Assembly (NCBI GenBank): GCA_036821825.1
Contig: DAISIV010000009.1
Location: 36,433 to 100,432, forward strand
Reading direction: 5' to 3'
Source: CAITZA01 sp937915285
Lineage (GTDB): Bacteria; Desulfobacterota; Desulfomonilia; Desulfomonilales; Desulfomonilaceae
Length of the DNA: 64,000 bases
Part shown: positions 1 to 9,421 of the stretch, piece after piece
How the letters are laid out: every line of letters starts with the position of its first letter
Position numbering within the stretch: position 1 is the stretch's first letter
The notes under the pieces: model-generated
What the model was told of the DNA's origin: nothing
The model's input: the letters and a program-made list of their open reading frames with translations, nothing else
Database searches by the model: none
Position numbers and translations under genes: made by a program

Positions 1-2147
1 AAATTCAGATAATCTTCTGCGGTGTGGAGGCTTGATTGTGAAGAACGCATAATTTCCAAGGCCTTACCGATGGCTCCAGATGCCACATTCCCCCCAGCGC
101 CCAGAGAAGCCACCAAAAATATTCCACAATCCGCCGCTATGAATTCAAGCGCGGATATTATAGGGTTTGTCTTTAGGCATGTGGAGTAGAACCTGAGTTT
201 CTGGAAAAATCTGTTCAGTCGATCTCTGAAATCTGTTTCAACATCATTTGGGACGCTTACCCTATAATTGAATTTCCCTCCTGCCGAGACAAAGTCATAC
301 AGGTCCCTGTCAGAGGCTCCAAAGAGTGGTCCTCTTAGAGCCGCCAAAAGCGCCACTGGATCATAAGGCTCCATAATTGCTTTTAATAAAACGTAAAACT
401 GGAAAACGTAAGGTGTGGAACTAAGATGTCCGCCGCCCGTTACTTCCGTCGGTATCCCGAATCTGGCCAGTTTCTCGTTGTAAACATGAAGGTTTTTCAT
501 GGTCGGAGTAATTATCAGAAAATCATCCGGCCTGGCCATGTTTGATACACCGGCCTGGACTTCCTTAGGACTTCTGGCCACGCTCAGGTGTTCCGAAACG
601 GAATGACTTATGAAAGAAGCAATCAGATCAGATTCATACTCCACTATGTTTTCAGCCTTAGAAATATTTTTTGGGATAGGTAACTTTCTTACACCTTCAA
701 GAGTCAATTCCTCTGTTGTCGGACGGCCTTTCTGCAAGGGTATGTGATCAGGCGAGGCGTTCTCCGGATATTTACTGAATTCTGTCTCAAATGAGTTGTT
801 CACCCAGTCTATGATGGGGCCAATAGTCCTGAAATTGCTTGAAAGATTAACGACTCGCCCACCACTGGAAAGTATCATCTGCTTCACCCGGTTGTAAGTG
901 ATTATGTCGGCCCTACGGAATCGGTAGATGGATTGTTTGGGGTCTCCAACAACGAAAAGCGAGCCTGGTTCTGGGCTAAGTTTTTTCCAATCGCGTTCTT
1001 CATAATCTGCCGAGGTCAGGTAAAGCATGACCTCAGCCTGAACAGGATCAGTATCCTGAAATTCATCAACTAGAAGGTGAGTGAAGCATTTTCGAAAATA
1101 AGACCTGACGTCTGGACTGTGTCTGAGGAGCCCTGACGTCTTGAGTAACAGGTCCTGGAAATTGAGTCTCGAAGCATCCGCCCGTAGTTTGTCATAATAG
1201 CTTGTGCCACCCATAATGGCCCGTAACAGAGGCTCGTAAAGATATTCCTGCCATTTTCTGACGAGGACAGATGCGACATCGTCCCTCATGCGATTCCATT
1301 GCGCCAGTTCGTCTTCAAGTTTTGACGGAGAAGATTTCCAGAGTTTCTGAACTGGCTTGACGGCTGAAAGGAACTCCTCGAACACAGGGATGAAGTCATG
1401 AATCTCTCCTCTGTGTCTTGCCTGCCTGAACATCAACGGGATAGCTCTATACTTGGGGATCAACGTGTCATTGCCCGTATCTTCAGGCAGATCCAGCGCT
1501 ATACTCTCCATGTGGGAGCAATATCGCTCAAGCTCCACAATCTGCACATGAATGTCGGGTATAGCTGTTTTTGGAGCGGGCCAATGTTCAACATCGGGGT
1601 AATCACACACCGACATGAAAGACGGCTCCAACTGGCCGATTTCTATTCCTAAACTTTCCAACTCCTGAAGAACAGGTGAATCATTCCGGTATAAGTCCGA
1701 AACATAAGAGCGCCAAGCCTCCTTGCGAAATTCGACATCCTCGTCGTCGTCTATCTCAATGAAGTCAATATCGACGCCGGCCTCTATGGGGCGATCACGG
1801 AGTATTTTTCCGCAGAATGAGTGGATGGTGCCGATGAAACAGCGCTCGAGATGGTTAATTGCCTCCTGGAGCCTGATTTTTTCAGAAGCGTCCGTGGACT
1901 GCAACAGTGAATGTTCAAGGGTTACCTGGAATCGCGATCTAAGCTCTGCTGCTGCCTTTCTGGTGAAGGTAACCGCTATCAGGGTTTCAATCCCGGTTTT
2001 TCCTCGGGCCAGCAAATTGACCATTCTCCCGACCATGCTGGTAGTTTTACCGGTGCCGGCCGCGGCTTCTACAAGAATGGTGGTATCCAGATCGTTGAGG
2101 ATTATATCTCTTTGGTCCTGATCTGGTGGGGAATTCAGTTCAGACAT
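1..2147 (-). CDS. addA: AddA/UvrD-type ATP-dependent helicase-nuclease subunit, partial (3' end outside window)
   Basis: Reading the minus strand from the ATG at 2147 gives an open frame to the left edge, so the C-terminus is missing. It is a superfamily 1 helicase. Near residue 26 is a Walker A of the form AAAGTGKTT, near 360 the motif II box DEFQDTD, and near 400 motif III, GDPKQSIYRFRRAD. The start overlaps the end of the upstream addB-like gene by 8 bases, the usual sign of a translationally coupled pair. In the family the two proteins form the AddAB (RexAB) complex, which processes double-strand ends for RecA-dependent repair. Whether this copy has the expected C-terminal nuclease domain cannot be seen here. 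A RecB-like assignment is possible, but the AddB-like partner favours AddA. Confidence 0.85.
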   Translation of the reverse strand, partial: MSELNSPPDQDQRDIILNDLDTTILVEAAAGTGKTTSMVGRMVNLLARGKTGIETLIAVTFTRKAAAELRSRFQVTLEHSLLQSTDASEKIRLQEAINHLERCFIGTIHSFCGKILRDRPIEAGVDIDFIEIDDDEDVEFRKEAWRSYVSDLYRNDSPVLQELESLGIEIGQLEPSFMSVCDYPDVEHWPAPKTAIPDIHVQIVELERYCSHMESIALDLPEDTGNDTLIPKYRAIPLMFRQARHRGEIHDFIPVFEEFLSAVKPVQKLWKSSPSKLEDELAQWNRMRDDVASVLVRKWQEYLYEPLLRAIMGGTSYYDKLRADASRLNFQDLLLKTSGLLRHSPDVRSYFRKCFTHLLVDEFQDTDPVQAEVMLYLTSADYEERDWKKLSPEPGSLFVVGDPKQSIYRFRRADIITYNRVKQMILSSGGRVVNLSSNFRTIGPIIDWVNNSFETEFSKYPENASPDHIPLQKGRPTTEELTLEGVRKLPIPKNISKAENIVEYESDLIASFISHSVSEHLSVARSPKEVQAGVSNMARPDDFLIITPTMKNLHVYNEKLARFGIPTEVTGGGHLSSTPYVFQFYVLLKAIMEPYDPVALLAALRGPLFGASDRDLYDFVSAGGKFNYRVSVPNDVETDFRDRLNRFFQKLRFYSTCLKTNPIISALEFIAADCGIFLVASLGAGGNVASGAIGKALEIMRSSQSSLHTAEDYLN

Positions 2148-5100
2148 TTACAAGGATCTTTCTAATGTTATCAAGACTCGTGTTCGAAACATTGTCCAGT
2201 TTGTCCTTCGAACGACCCGCAGTGGATGCGCCTGAACCGCAAACAAGGCTGTAATCGCAGTAAGAACAGGTTTGCCCATCGTGGGTTGCCAGAAATGCTC
2301 CTGAAGAAACGATGTCGCACAGGGCCTGAGTGACTGCAGTCCCTAAAATAGCATCTTTGGGATACTTGATTATTCTCACTCCATGTGCCCGTACAGTCGG
2401 GAAAAAATATACAAAATCGTATGTTCCATCTCGACCGGTTAGTCCTCTGGTCATAAGATTCTGGGCCAATTTTACATAAATGGCATGCTGAATTATTTTT
2501 CCACGCCTGTAGTTTTTTGAATCCTGATAGGAAGAGGGGCTTCCGGTCTTGTAATCAATTATCCTGAAATGACCCGGCGAATGGTCGACTTTCTCGTCCA
2601 CACGGTCAAGTTTTCCGGAAACCCGAACGGCAGATTCCGAAGTTAAATGCAGTTTTACTGGTTCGGGATTCTCAAACGATCCGACTTCTGTCCGGTTTTT
2701 CATTCCTATTGTCGCTTCGAGAAGAAGAGGAGCCCATTGACGTGACGCAATTTCTTCCTCAACAAGAAATACCAGCATGGATTTTTCCAGCCAGATTGAC
2801 TGTCTTCTCTTGGCGCTTTCATTAGGAGGCGGAACGGCTCTGGAATAGGCGGCTAGTCCATCAGCCAGAATTCTTTGGAGTTTGGGCTTGTCCCTGTCAA
2901 CATTGGGATGGCGTCTTTCAGAAACCAGCCCTGTCATGAAATGATAAAAAGTTTCGTGAAGTAATGCGCCTAGTTGCATGTTGTCCATCCATCGGGATGG
3001 ATCACTTTCAATGTTTTCAACAGGCTTGATCCTGAGAACATACTTGAAAAAATATTTAAGCGGGCAATAACCTATCGTCTCCAGAGATGCGCTTGACATA
3101 ACAGGTCCATCTGGATGGGTAGGGTCATGCCGAGGTTCAACCGGCCCGATGTTTCCGTCATATACGGTGAAATCATCTGTGAGCCTGGATTCAGTCGCTT
3201 TTAATCCGTGAGATATGTCCGGGTTCAGGCTTGCAACTAATTCCCTACTATTTAGGGGATTCTCAGAGCAGATTGTAGTAAGCAGCCACTCATTCAATGT
3301 CAGGGCCATATTCTTATCAACCGGGGCAAACGAAGCAGGTAAACCCAGCCATTCCTGCATCCCTGACTGGTCTGATTCTCTACGATTCGATAAAACACGG
3401 AACAGAGAGAAAAATGCGCCGCTGGGGAAAGCAGACCTGTCAGACCGCATGTCAATACTCGAGTAGCTGAGGGTCACATTGCCCTGTAGTCTGGACAAGA
3501 GTCGTCCAAACTTTTTCAGTCTCTTACCGGTCTCGTGTCTTACCTGGGGTAGATCAGGAGATATGCTCGTGCGTTCAATGTCCATCAGCAGGGGATCATG
3601 GCTACCCGAGCCGGGAAATCTCTCATCATCCATACCAATTATGAAGGTGTTGAGTCTTCCTGTGTGGCCGCCGGAGTAAATGTTGTCCACATGTATCATT
3701 CCGGGTCGCGGGCCACTGGCCATTACCCTTACATTCTGAGTCAGACCCCTGATCCAGCGTAACATGTCTATCCACGGAATCGTATCATCCTCACCCGAAG
3801 CTTCAATCATCTGCTGCAGGTTCTCGAGAATTGACTTGAGTGAGTAATTATCAAGCTCAGAGCTTGATCTGGCGCATGTATCAAGAAATTTAACGGTATT
3901 ACTAAGTAAAGCCCTAGAGTCCTGCATACTGTCTGCAGAGCAGAAAGCTAACCTTTCCACCATCGACATGATAGTCGTATAGCAAAGTATCTGACGAGCA
4001 CTGTCGCCGTCCCAAAACCTTTTGGAGGAGTCACCGATCGAGCCCGTTGCGCCCGCAGAACCTGTCTGCCCCTTTAGGTTGAAAATATGATCTTGCAGAA
4101 TCTGCAGAGACCGATCGAGTCCTGAAATGATCTTTATTTCTCTTAAAGCCTGCGCAAGTTCCGTGTCTGAGGGGGAGTCATCATCCTGTTCCCTGCTGAT
4201 CAGCCCATCTGAAATCATGTCAACCAGGATTGTCTGTGGGTATCCTGCGTGCATCCACTTCAGCCAGGAATTCAAGGCTCTGGAGGGCCGCGAGAACTTT
4301 ACGGGAATCCCCTCTGCAAAAGTCATTGGAATTGAATCCATATCATTTTCAAAAGACATCATTAGGGACTGAGCTATCTCAAAAATGGTGGGAACATATG
4401 TTTCATAATCAGTGTGGAGAATTTCAACTTCGTCAAATGCGATACTCTGTTTTGATTCATCAGCGTTACACTGGGCCAATATCCTGCGAAAGACCTCGCG
4501 AATTTCACTGGATATCCCTCTGGCGTAAAACATTCTGGCAGTTCCATCGGCCTGAGCGATGGGGGCATCATGCGGGTCCGAAAAATGAATGAGCAGGTCA
4601 CAGTCAGAGCTTACTGGATCACTCATCCTCTGTGTGGGGTCCTCTGTCTCAAGAATCAGCGTATGGTCGGACGGTATCGCGGTTAGCAGGTCATTCTCTA
4701 GTTTTGAAAAATCCATGTCATCCGGAACAAGAATAAATCGGTTGGAACCTTCTGAAAAACTCTCCAGGATTATACCTTTGGCCAGATTTAGCACATCGGG
4801 GTAGTCAACCATCCCGTGAATATCAAGGTAATGGGTATATTCCGCGAAAATGCGTTGAATGGTTAAACCTTTCTGCTTGGCCTCAAACCTCTCGGGTAGT
4901 ATTTCATCGAAAGCAATCCCCGCCAATCTGAGGGTATTGATAGAATCAGCAATTCCTGAAAGCAGGCTAACGCTGGTTCTCGTTCCTGAGAAATATGATC
5001 CACCCTCAGCCTCGAGACGGCTGATAATCCCATGAATTATAACCAGAGTCTGAGACCTGTTGACCGTATTGAGACCTTTAGTCCTGAGGTATCTGTCGGC

Positions 5101-5340
5101 CACACGGAAAGCGAAACCTTTGATAGTGGTGGTTCGCACATTGAGAGGAGGAATTCCCGACATTGCGGTTCGATCCAGCCATATCTGTCCAGTCCGCAAT
5201 GAGGGGCACAAAAGGTATTTTTCTGAAAGGAGATGTTGACTGCAGCAACGACCTATCGCCTGAATCAGTTTGTTCAAGATGGCCCCTCTAGAATCAATTA
5301 ATGCCGAGTTCTGTGAATGACCTGGATTATGAGAGTTCAA
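2140..5340 (-). CDS. addB: AddB-like PD-(D/E)XK nuclease subunit
   Basis: A 1066-residue protein. The N-terminal two thirds resemble a degenerate UvrD-like helicase fold, and the C-terminus carries a PD-(D/E)XK nuclease domain. The signature is IIDYKTGSP near residue 925, with the catalytic Asp and Lys. A lone cysteine in GYCPLKYFFKY near residue 758 and the late cluster CSYCDYSLVC near 1025 match the four-cysteine iron-sulfur staple known from AddB and Cas4. It lies between glnE (14-base overlap at its start) and the AddA-like helicase (8-base overlap at its end). Its role would be end resection with AddA. The N-terminal half is divergent, so the subunit name rests on the nuclease domain, the Fe-S cysteines and the neighbour. 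Confidence 0.82.
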   Translation of the reverse strand: MNSHNPGHSQNSALIDSRGAILNKLIQAIGRCCSQHLLSEKYLLCPSLRTGQIWLDRTAMSGIPPLNVRTTTIKGFAFRVADRYLRTKGLNTVNRSQTLVIIHGIISRLEAEGGSYFSGTRTSVSLLSGIADSINTLRLAGIAFDEILPERFEAKQKGLTIQRIFAEYTHYLDIHGMVDYPDVLNLAKGIILESFSEGSNRFILVPDDMDFSKLENDLLTAIPSDHTLILETEDPTQRMSDPVSSDCDLLIHFSDPHDAPIAQADGTARMFYARGISSEIREVFRRILAQCNADESKQSIAFDEVEILHTDYETYVPTIFEIAQSLMMSFENDMDSIPMTFAEGIPVKFSRPSRALNSWLKWMHAGYPQTILVDMISDGLISREQDDDSPSDTELAQALREIKIISGLDRSLQILQDHIFNLKGQTGSAGATGSIGDSSKRFWDGDSARQILCYTTIMSMVERLAFCSADSMQDSRALLSNTVKFLDTCARSSSELDNYSLKSILENLQQMIEASGEDDTIPWIDMLRWIRGLTQNVRVMASGPRPGMIHVDNIYSGGHTGRLNTFIIGMDDERFPGSGSHDPLLMDIERTSISPDLPQVRHETGKRLKKFGRLLSRLQGNVTLSYSSIDMRSDRSAFPSGAFFSLFRVLSNRRESDQSGMQEWLGLPASFAPVDKNMALTLNEWLLTTICSENPLNSRELVASLNPDISHGLKATESRLTDDFTVYDGNIGPVEPRHDPTHPDGPVMSSASLETIGYCPLKYFFKYVLRIKPVENIESDPSRWMDNMQLGALLHETFYHFMTGLVSERRHPNVDRDKPKLQRILADGLAAYSRAVPPPNESAKRRQSIWLEKSMLVFLVEEEIASRQWAPLLLEATIGMKNRTEVGSFENPEPVKLHLTSESAVRVSGKLDRVDEKVDHSPGHFRIIDYKTGSPSSYQDSKNYRRGKIIQHAIYVKLAQNLMTRGLTGRDGTYDFVYFFPTVRAHGVRIIKYPKDAILGTAVTQALCDIVSSGAFLATHDGQTCSYCDYSLVCGSGASTAGRSKDKLDNVSNTSLDNIRKILVNV

Positions 5341-8338
5341 ACAGTGAGTTGTATATTTTCCTTATTTCATAAGACACCTTGAAATATTCCTGAACGAGGC
5401 TCTCCTGGCTACCTGATCTGTAGCCCAGCCTTTGCGCCAGACCTTTAAGCTTTTCTCCAGTCAACGGCATTCGGTCAACACTCTTTTCTTCCATTATCCT
5501 GATCCTATCCTCAAGATCACTCAGGAACCTGTAGCCACTGTCAAGAATCTGGAAGGTCTGATAGTCTATTATCCGATGGCGCTCAAGTTGAGAAAGAGCA
5601 TTCAATGTGTTGTTTGTAATGATTTCTGGTCTGTCGTGGCTGTACATGAGTATGTTTGCCTGAACAAAGAACTCGATGTCCACCAAACCACCTTCCCCTG
5701 TTTTCAGATCAACATTAACCGAGTCCTCCATGGCCAATTCATGCTGCATCCTTTTGCGCAATCTGTCGATTTCAGCCAGATCTGATCTGGAAATCGGTGT
5801 GCGCATCACGCAGTCTCTTGTAATTTTCGTTACCTCGTCCGTCATGGACTTGGGTCCAAAAACTGGTCTGGCCCTTATGAGAGCCTGCTTTTCCCAGAGA
5901 GCCGATGTAAGTTTGTGATACTCGGAAAACGATTCCAGAGACGTAACCAATGCCCCCTTGTTTCCGGAAGGCCTGAGTCGCGTGTCGATCTGAAATACTA
6001 TGCCTTCAGATGTATGCATGTTCAACACGGAGATTATTCTGCCTGCGAAGCGGCTAAACCAGTCGTGCGCCGCAAGTTTTCCCATCGTGTCAGAAGACGC
6101 CCCGTAAACAAAAATGATGTCCAGGTCGGATAGGTAAGTCATTTCCTGTCCGCCGAGTTTGCCCATCCCTATAATCACGAAGGGTATTTCACCCAGACTC
6201 TTCGGGGAACCGAATCGCCTTGCCATCTCACGGTTAGCTATTTCGGCTGCGCCCGAAAGGCAAACCTCGGCAAGATCAGAGATTTCACGGCGAATAAGTG
6301 TTGACTGGCAGTCTTCGATCAAATGCCGGACGCCTATCAAGAGCATTTGCTCGTTTTTAAAACTCCTAAGGAGGTTTAGCTGATCCTCGAAGTCATCCGA
6401 GTATGCCAAGCGTTCCGAGAATATGGATTCGAGTTCCTCTCTGGACTTGTGGGTATCCTCGACACCTCTGGAAATCAGGGAGTCTATGGATTGTGGATGC
6501 CTGATCAGCAAATCGGTAAAGAGCCGGCTCTCGCCAAGTATTTTGATGAGGAAACGAATTGTGGCAGGATTTTCCAGGAAAGTGGAATAATAGGCCGGTC
6601 CGGCCTTAAGCGAACCGACAAAATTGTCGAGGGCGACCAACGTTCTGTCCGGCTCTGGGGACTTCAGAATCTCATCTAGGAAGATCGGAGCCAGCCTTTC
6701 CATCAAATATCTGCTCTTTTCATGAATCGAGCTGCGGGAAGAAGGTCTGACAAGTTTCCTGACAATGTTGAAAGCCCGGGAAGAATCAAAGAAGCCCATT
6801 TCGCCCAAGAGCCCTGAACAAGACTTCTCATCATCAATCAGATCAACAACCTTCTTACTGGACGAAGGCGTGATGTCTTTTGGACTATCAGTAGAGACCC
6901 TCAATAAATCCGAAAAGTGTTGCTCAACGATTTTCCTGTGACTCTCCAGATCAAAAAGGAATTTCTCCAGCGCTCTAATCCTATATCCCATTCTGAAGGC
7001 AAGATCTTCCATGTCTTCCTGTGATTTCGGAAGCTCATGAGTCTGCAATTGTTTGTCAATCTGAATTCGATGTTCGGTTTTCCTGAAATAGAGATAGGCC
7101 TCTCTCAGGGCTTCTGCAGTAGAAGGGTCGAGAAGATTGCATTCCACCAGTAGCTCAAGCGATATAAGGGTTGAGGTTGATCTTAGACGAGGAGTTCTCC
7201 CTGCGTTGATTAACTGCAAGGACTGAACGAAGAATTCTATCTCCCGTATTCCACCCTGTCCAAGTTTGATATTCACCCCGGGCTTGAGTCGAAGTTGGGA
7301 TTCAATCCTGGCCTTCATCTCGCGTATGTCATCAAGTGTCGAATAATCAAGATGTTTTCGGTAAATGAAGGGCTCCAGATCCTTGAGGAATTCAAATCCC
7401 GATTGTTCGTCTCCTGCAACGGGAATTGCTCTCATCAAAGCGGCTCTCTCCCAAGTCCTGCCCCAAGCCAAATAATAGTCTAGGGCATTGGCTACCGACG
7501 GAACAAGCTCACCTTTCTCTCCCTCCGGACGTAAACGCAAATCAACCCGGAACACAAAACCATCCTCTGTAGCTTCTGACAATGATCTGGATGCTGACCT
7601 AACCAACGATTCGTAGAACTGGCTTACCGATATTCTTGCAGGTCCTTCGGTCCAACCCTCCTCAGGGACTCGCAGAAAGATTAAATCAATATCTGATGAA
7701 AAATTAAGTTCCTTACCAGATAGTTTTCCCATTGCTAGCGCCACTACTCCCATCCCTTTGTCCAGCCCAGGCGGCGCTCCGTGTTTGTGAATGAGCCTCT
7801 TGAAGTGGTAGTCCATCGAGGCGCGAATGACGGAGCAGGCCAGGTCCGACAGTTCTTTCATCACCTCAGTGACTTCCGCAAGCCCGGCCAGATCCCTCGC
7901 CCCTATTCGCAGGTATTCCTCCTCCTTGTAGAGGCGCAACATCCTGTCAAATTCGGCAGGCTGCTTTACCCCTATGGTCAGATTCCCGATTTCCAATTCC
8001 TTGCGTTCGAGGTCCTTGAACTGAAAGCATCCTCGTTCAATAAAAACCTTTTTGGCTAATCCAGGATTCCTACGTATGATCGAAGACAGAAAACTCGAAC
8101 CGGATATGGCGCTCAAGAATACCCCGCGCAACTGATCAGCCTCGGCAATTTCAACCATGTCCTCACCGGTCACATCTATCAGGATGTCTTCCAGCCGGTT
8201 TAGCAGCACTGATGGGTTAGGTATTTCACCTAGAAAACTGTAAAAAAATGCCGAAGAATCCGCAGAGAGTGTTGTGACAAACTGCGCTAGTTTTGGATAT
8301 CCGCGATTCACAAGGTTAGTTAGTAATTGATCAGGCAT
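5327..8338 (-). CDS. glnE: bifunctional glutamine synthetase adenylyltransferase/adenylyl-removing enzyme
   Basis: A 1003-residue protein with the duplicated nucleotidyltransferase architecture of GlnE. The N-terminal copy has AMGKLSGKELNFSSDIDLIF near residue 201, and the C-terminal copy has GMGKLGGQEMTYLSDLDIIF near 724. Each provides the GxGK and the SDxD metal-binding aspartates. In the family the N-terminal domain removes AMP from glutamine synthetase and the C-terminal domain adds it, under control of PII and glutamine. Length is close to the usual 950-1000. The start follows purM by 36 bases and the end overlaps addB, so it is probably transcribed with the purine genes. No strong Shine-Dalgarno is visible before the ATG. 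glnA and glnB are not in the window. Confidence 0.95.
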   Translation of the reverse strand: MPDQLLTNLVNRGYPKLAQFVTTLSADSSAFFYSFLGEIPNPSVLLNRLEDILIDVTGEDMVEIAEADQLRGVFLSAISGSSFLSSIIRRNPGLAKKVFIERGCFQFKDLERKELEIGNLTIGVKQPAEFDRMLRLYKEEEYLRIGARDLAGLAEVTEVMKELSDLACSVIRASMDYHFKRLIHKHGAPPGLDKGMGVVALAMGKLSGKELNFSSDIDLIFLRVPEEGWTEGPARISVSQFYESLVRSASRSLSEATEDGFVFRVDLRLRPEGEKGELVPSVANALDYYLAWGRTWERAALMRAIPVAGDEQSGFEFLKDLEPFIYRKHLDYSTLDDIREMKARIESQLRLKPGVNIKLGQGGIREIEFFVQSLQLINAGRTPRLRSTSTLISLELLVECNLLDPSTAEALREAYLYFRKTEHRIQIDKQLQTHELPKSQEDMEDLAFRMGYRIRALEKFLFDLESHRKIVEQHFSDLLRVSTDSPKDITPSSSKKVVDLIDDEKSCSGLLGEMGFFDSSRAFNIVRKLVRPSSRSSIHEKSRYLMERLAPIFLDEILKSPEPDRTLVALDNFVGSLKAGPAYYSTFLENPATIRFLIKILGESRLFTDLLIRHPQSIDSLISRGVEDTHKSREELESIFSERLAYSDDFEDQLNLLRSFKNEQMLLIGVRHLIEDCQSTLIRREISDLAEVCLSGAAEIANREMARRFGSPKSLGEIPFVIIGMGKLGGQEMTYLSDLDIIFVYGASSDTMGKLAAHDWFSRFAGRIISVLNMHTSEGIVFQIDTRLRPSGNKGALVTSLESFSEYHKLTSALWEKQALIRARPVFGPKSMTDEVTKITRDCVMRTPISRSDLAEIDRLRKRMQHELAMEDSVNVDLKTGEGGLVDIEFFVQANILMYSHDRPEIITNNTLNALSQLERHRIIDYQTFQILDSGYRFLSDLEDRIRIMEEKSVDRMPLTGEKLKGLAQRLGYRSGSQESLVQEYFKVSYEIRKIYNSLFELS

Positions 8339-8374
8339 CTGATTATGATAGGCGACTCAATTCAAAATTCCCAA

Positions 8375-9418
8375 CTATACGATAGACACCCTGGGTCCAC
8401 AATTATCGGAACTTGTTACTTCTCCGATCACCCACGATTCAACCCCGTTTTCCCTGAGGCATTCTAGTGCCATGGATGTGTCGGCAGGGTTGACAACGGC
8501 TACCATTCCAATTCCCATGTTGAACGTTTCAAACATGTCAGAATCCTCCAATGAGCCCAATTTCTGGAGAAACCGGAAAACTGGAGGAATGTGCCAGGAA
8601 CTGATGGTGATCCTTACGCTTTTATCAGGAGGCAGAATTCTTGGGATGTTGCCGGTAAAACCACCCCCGGTTATATGCGCCAGCCCCTTAACCTCTACCC
8701 TGGCGTTCAATGACATCAAAGGCTTCACGTATATTGTTGTGGGAGTGAGTAATGTCTGTCCAAGAGGTTTTTCAAAATCCTGAGGTACGTCATCCAATCG
8801 ATGGACGCCTGAACCAAGAACCAGTTTTCTCACAAGGCTAAATCCATTGCTGTGCAGCCCGGAGGAAGCCAGGCCAATAAGCGTGTCACCCGTCTGAATG
8901 GATGAACCATCGATCATTCTGGATTTGTCCACCATCCCGACACAGAATCCAGCCAGATCATATTCTCCTGGCGCATAGAAATCAGGCATCTCTGCGGTTT
9001 CGCCCCCTATCAGAGAGCAGCCCGCTTGTTGACAACCGTCGGCAATACCTGAAACCACTGCTTCAAAAATGTCTGGCTCCAGTTTACCGGTAGCAAAGTA
9101 GTCTAGGAAAAAGAGTGGCTCTGCACCCACAACCACCAAGTCGTTGACATTCATTGCGACAAGATCAATGCCCACGGTATTGTGAATCCCAGTCATGAAC
9201 GCTAATTTTAGTTTTGTGCCCACTCCATCAGTAGCCGAAACCAGGACAGGATCCGAATAGTCCTTCCAGTTGGGGCGGAATAGAGCCGCAAAACCGCCCA
9301 TCCTGCCAATCACTTCAGGTCTGAAAGTAGACTTTATCCTATCCGACAAGGAGTTAATTGTCCTTTCGGCCAGATCGACATCAACTCCAGCATCTTTGTA
9401 TGTTATCTTTTCAGTCAT
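8375..9418 (-). CDS. purM: phosphoribosylformylglycinamidine cyclo-ligase (AIR synthetase)
   Basis: A 347-residue protein matching PurM along its whole length. It makes 5-aminoimidazole ribonucleotide from FGAM with ATP, the fifth step of de novo purine synthesis, in the cytosol. The N-terminal YKDAGVDVDLAERTI, the ATP-binding stretch VSATDGVGTKLKLA near residue 60 and the glycine-rich IGGETAEMPDFY near 138 are all intact. It starts 3 bases after the MtaD-like gene and is followed by glnE, so it belongs to a tight minus-strand operon that begins with purine salvage genes. The normal partner purN is not next to it. Confidence 0.96.
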   Translation of the reverse strand: MTEKITYKDAGVDVDLAERTINSLSDRIKSTFRPEVIGRMGGFAALFRPNWKDYSDPVLVSATDGVGTKLKLAFMTGIHNTVGIDLVAMNVNDLVVVGAEPLFFLDYFATGKLEPDIFEAVVSGIADGCQQAGCSLIGGETAEMPDFYAPGEYDLAGFCVGMVDKSRMIDGSSIQTGDTLIGLASSGLHSNGFSLVRKLVLGSGVHRLDDVPQDFEKPLGQTLLTPTTIYVKPLMSLNARVEVKGLAHITGGGFTGNIPRILPPDKSVRITISSWHIPPVFRFLQKLGSLEDSDMFETFNMGIGMVAVVNPADTSMALECLRENGVESWVIGEVTSSDNCGPRVSIV

Positions 9419-9421
9419 ATT

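Noticed and set aside
1723..2121. 132-codon plus-strand frame
   Set aside because: It is antisense to the AddA helicase Walker A region and rich in Ser and Arg, as expected for a shadow.
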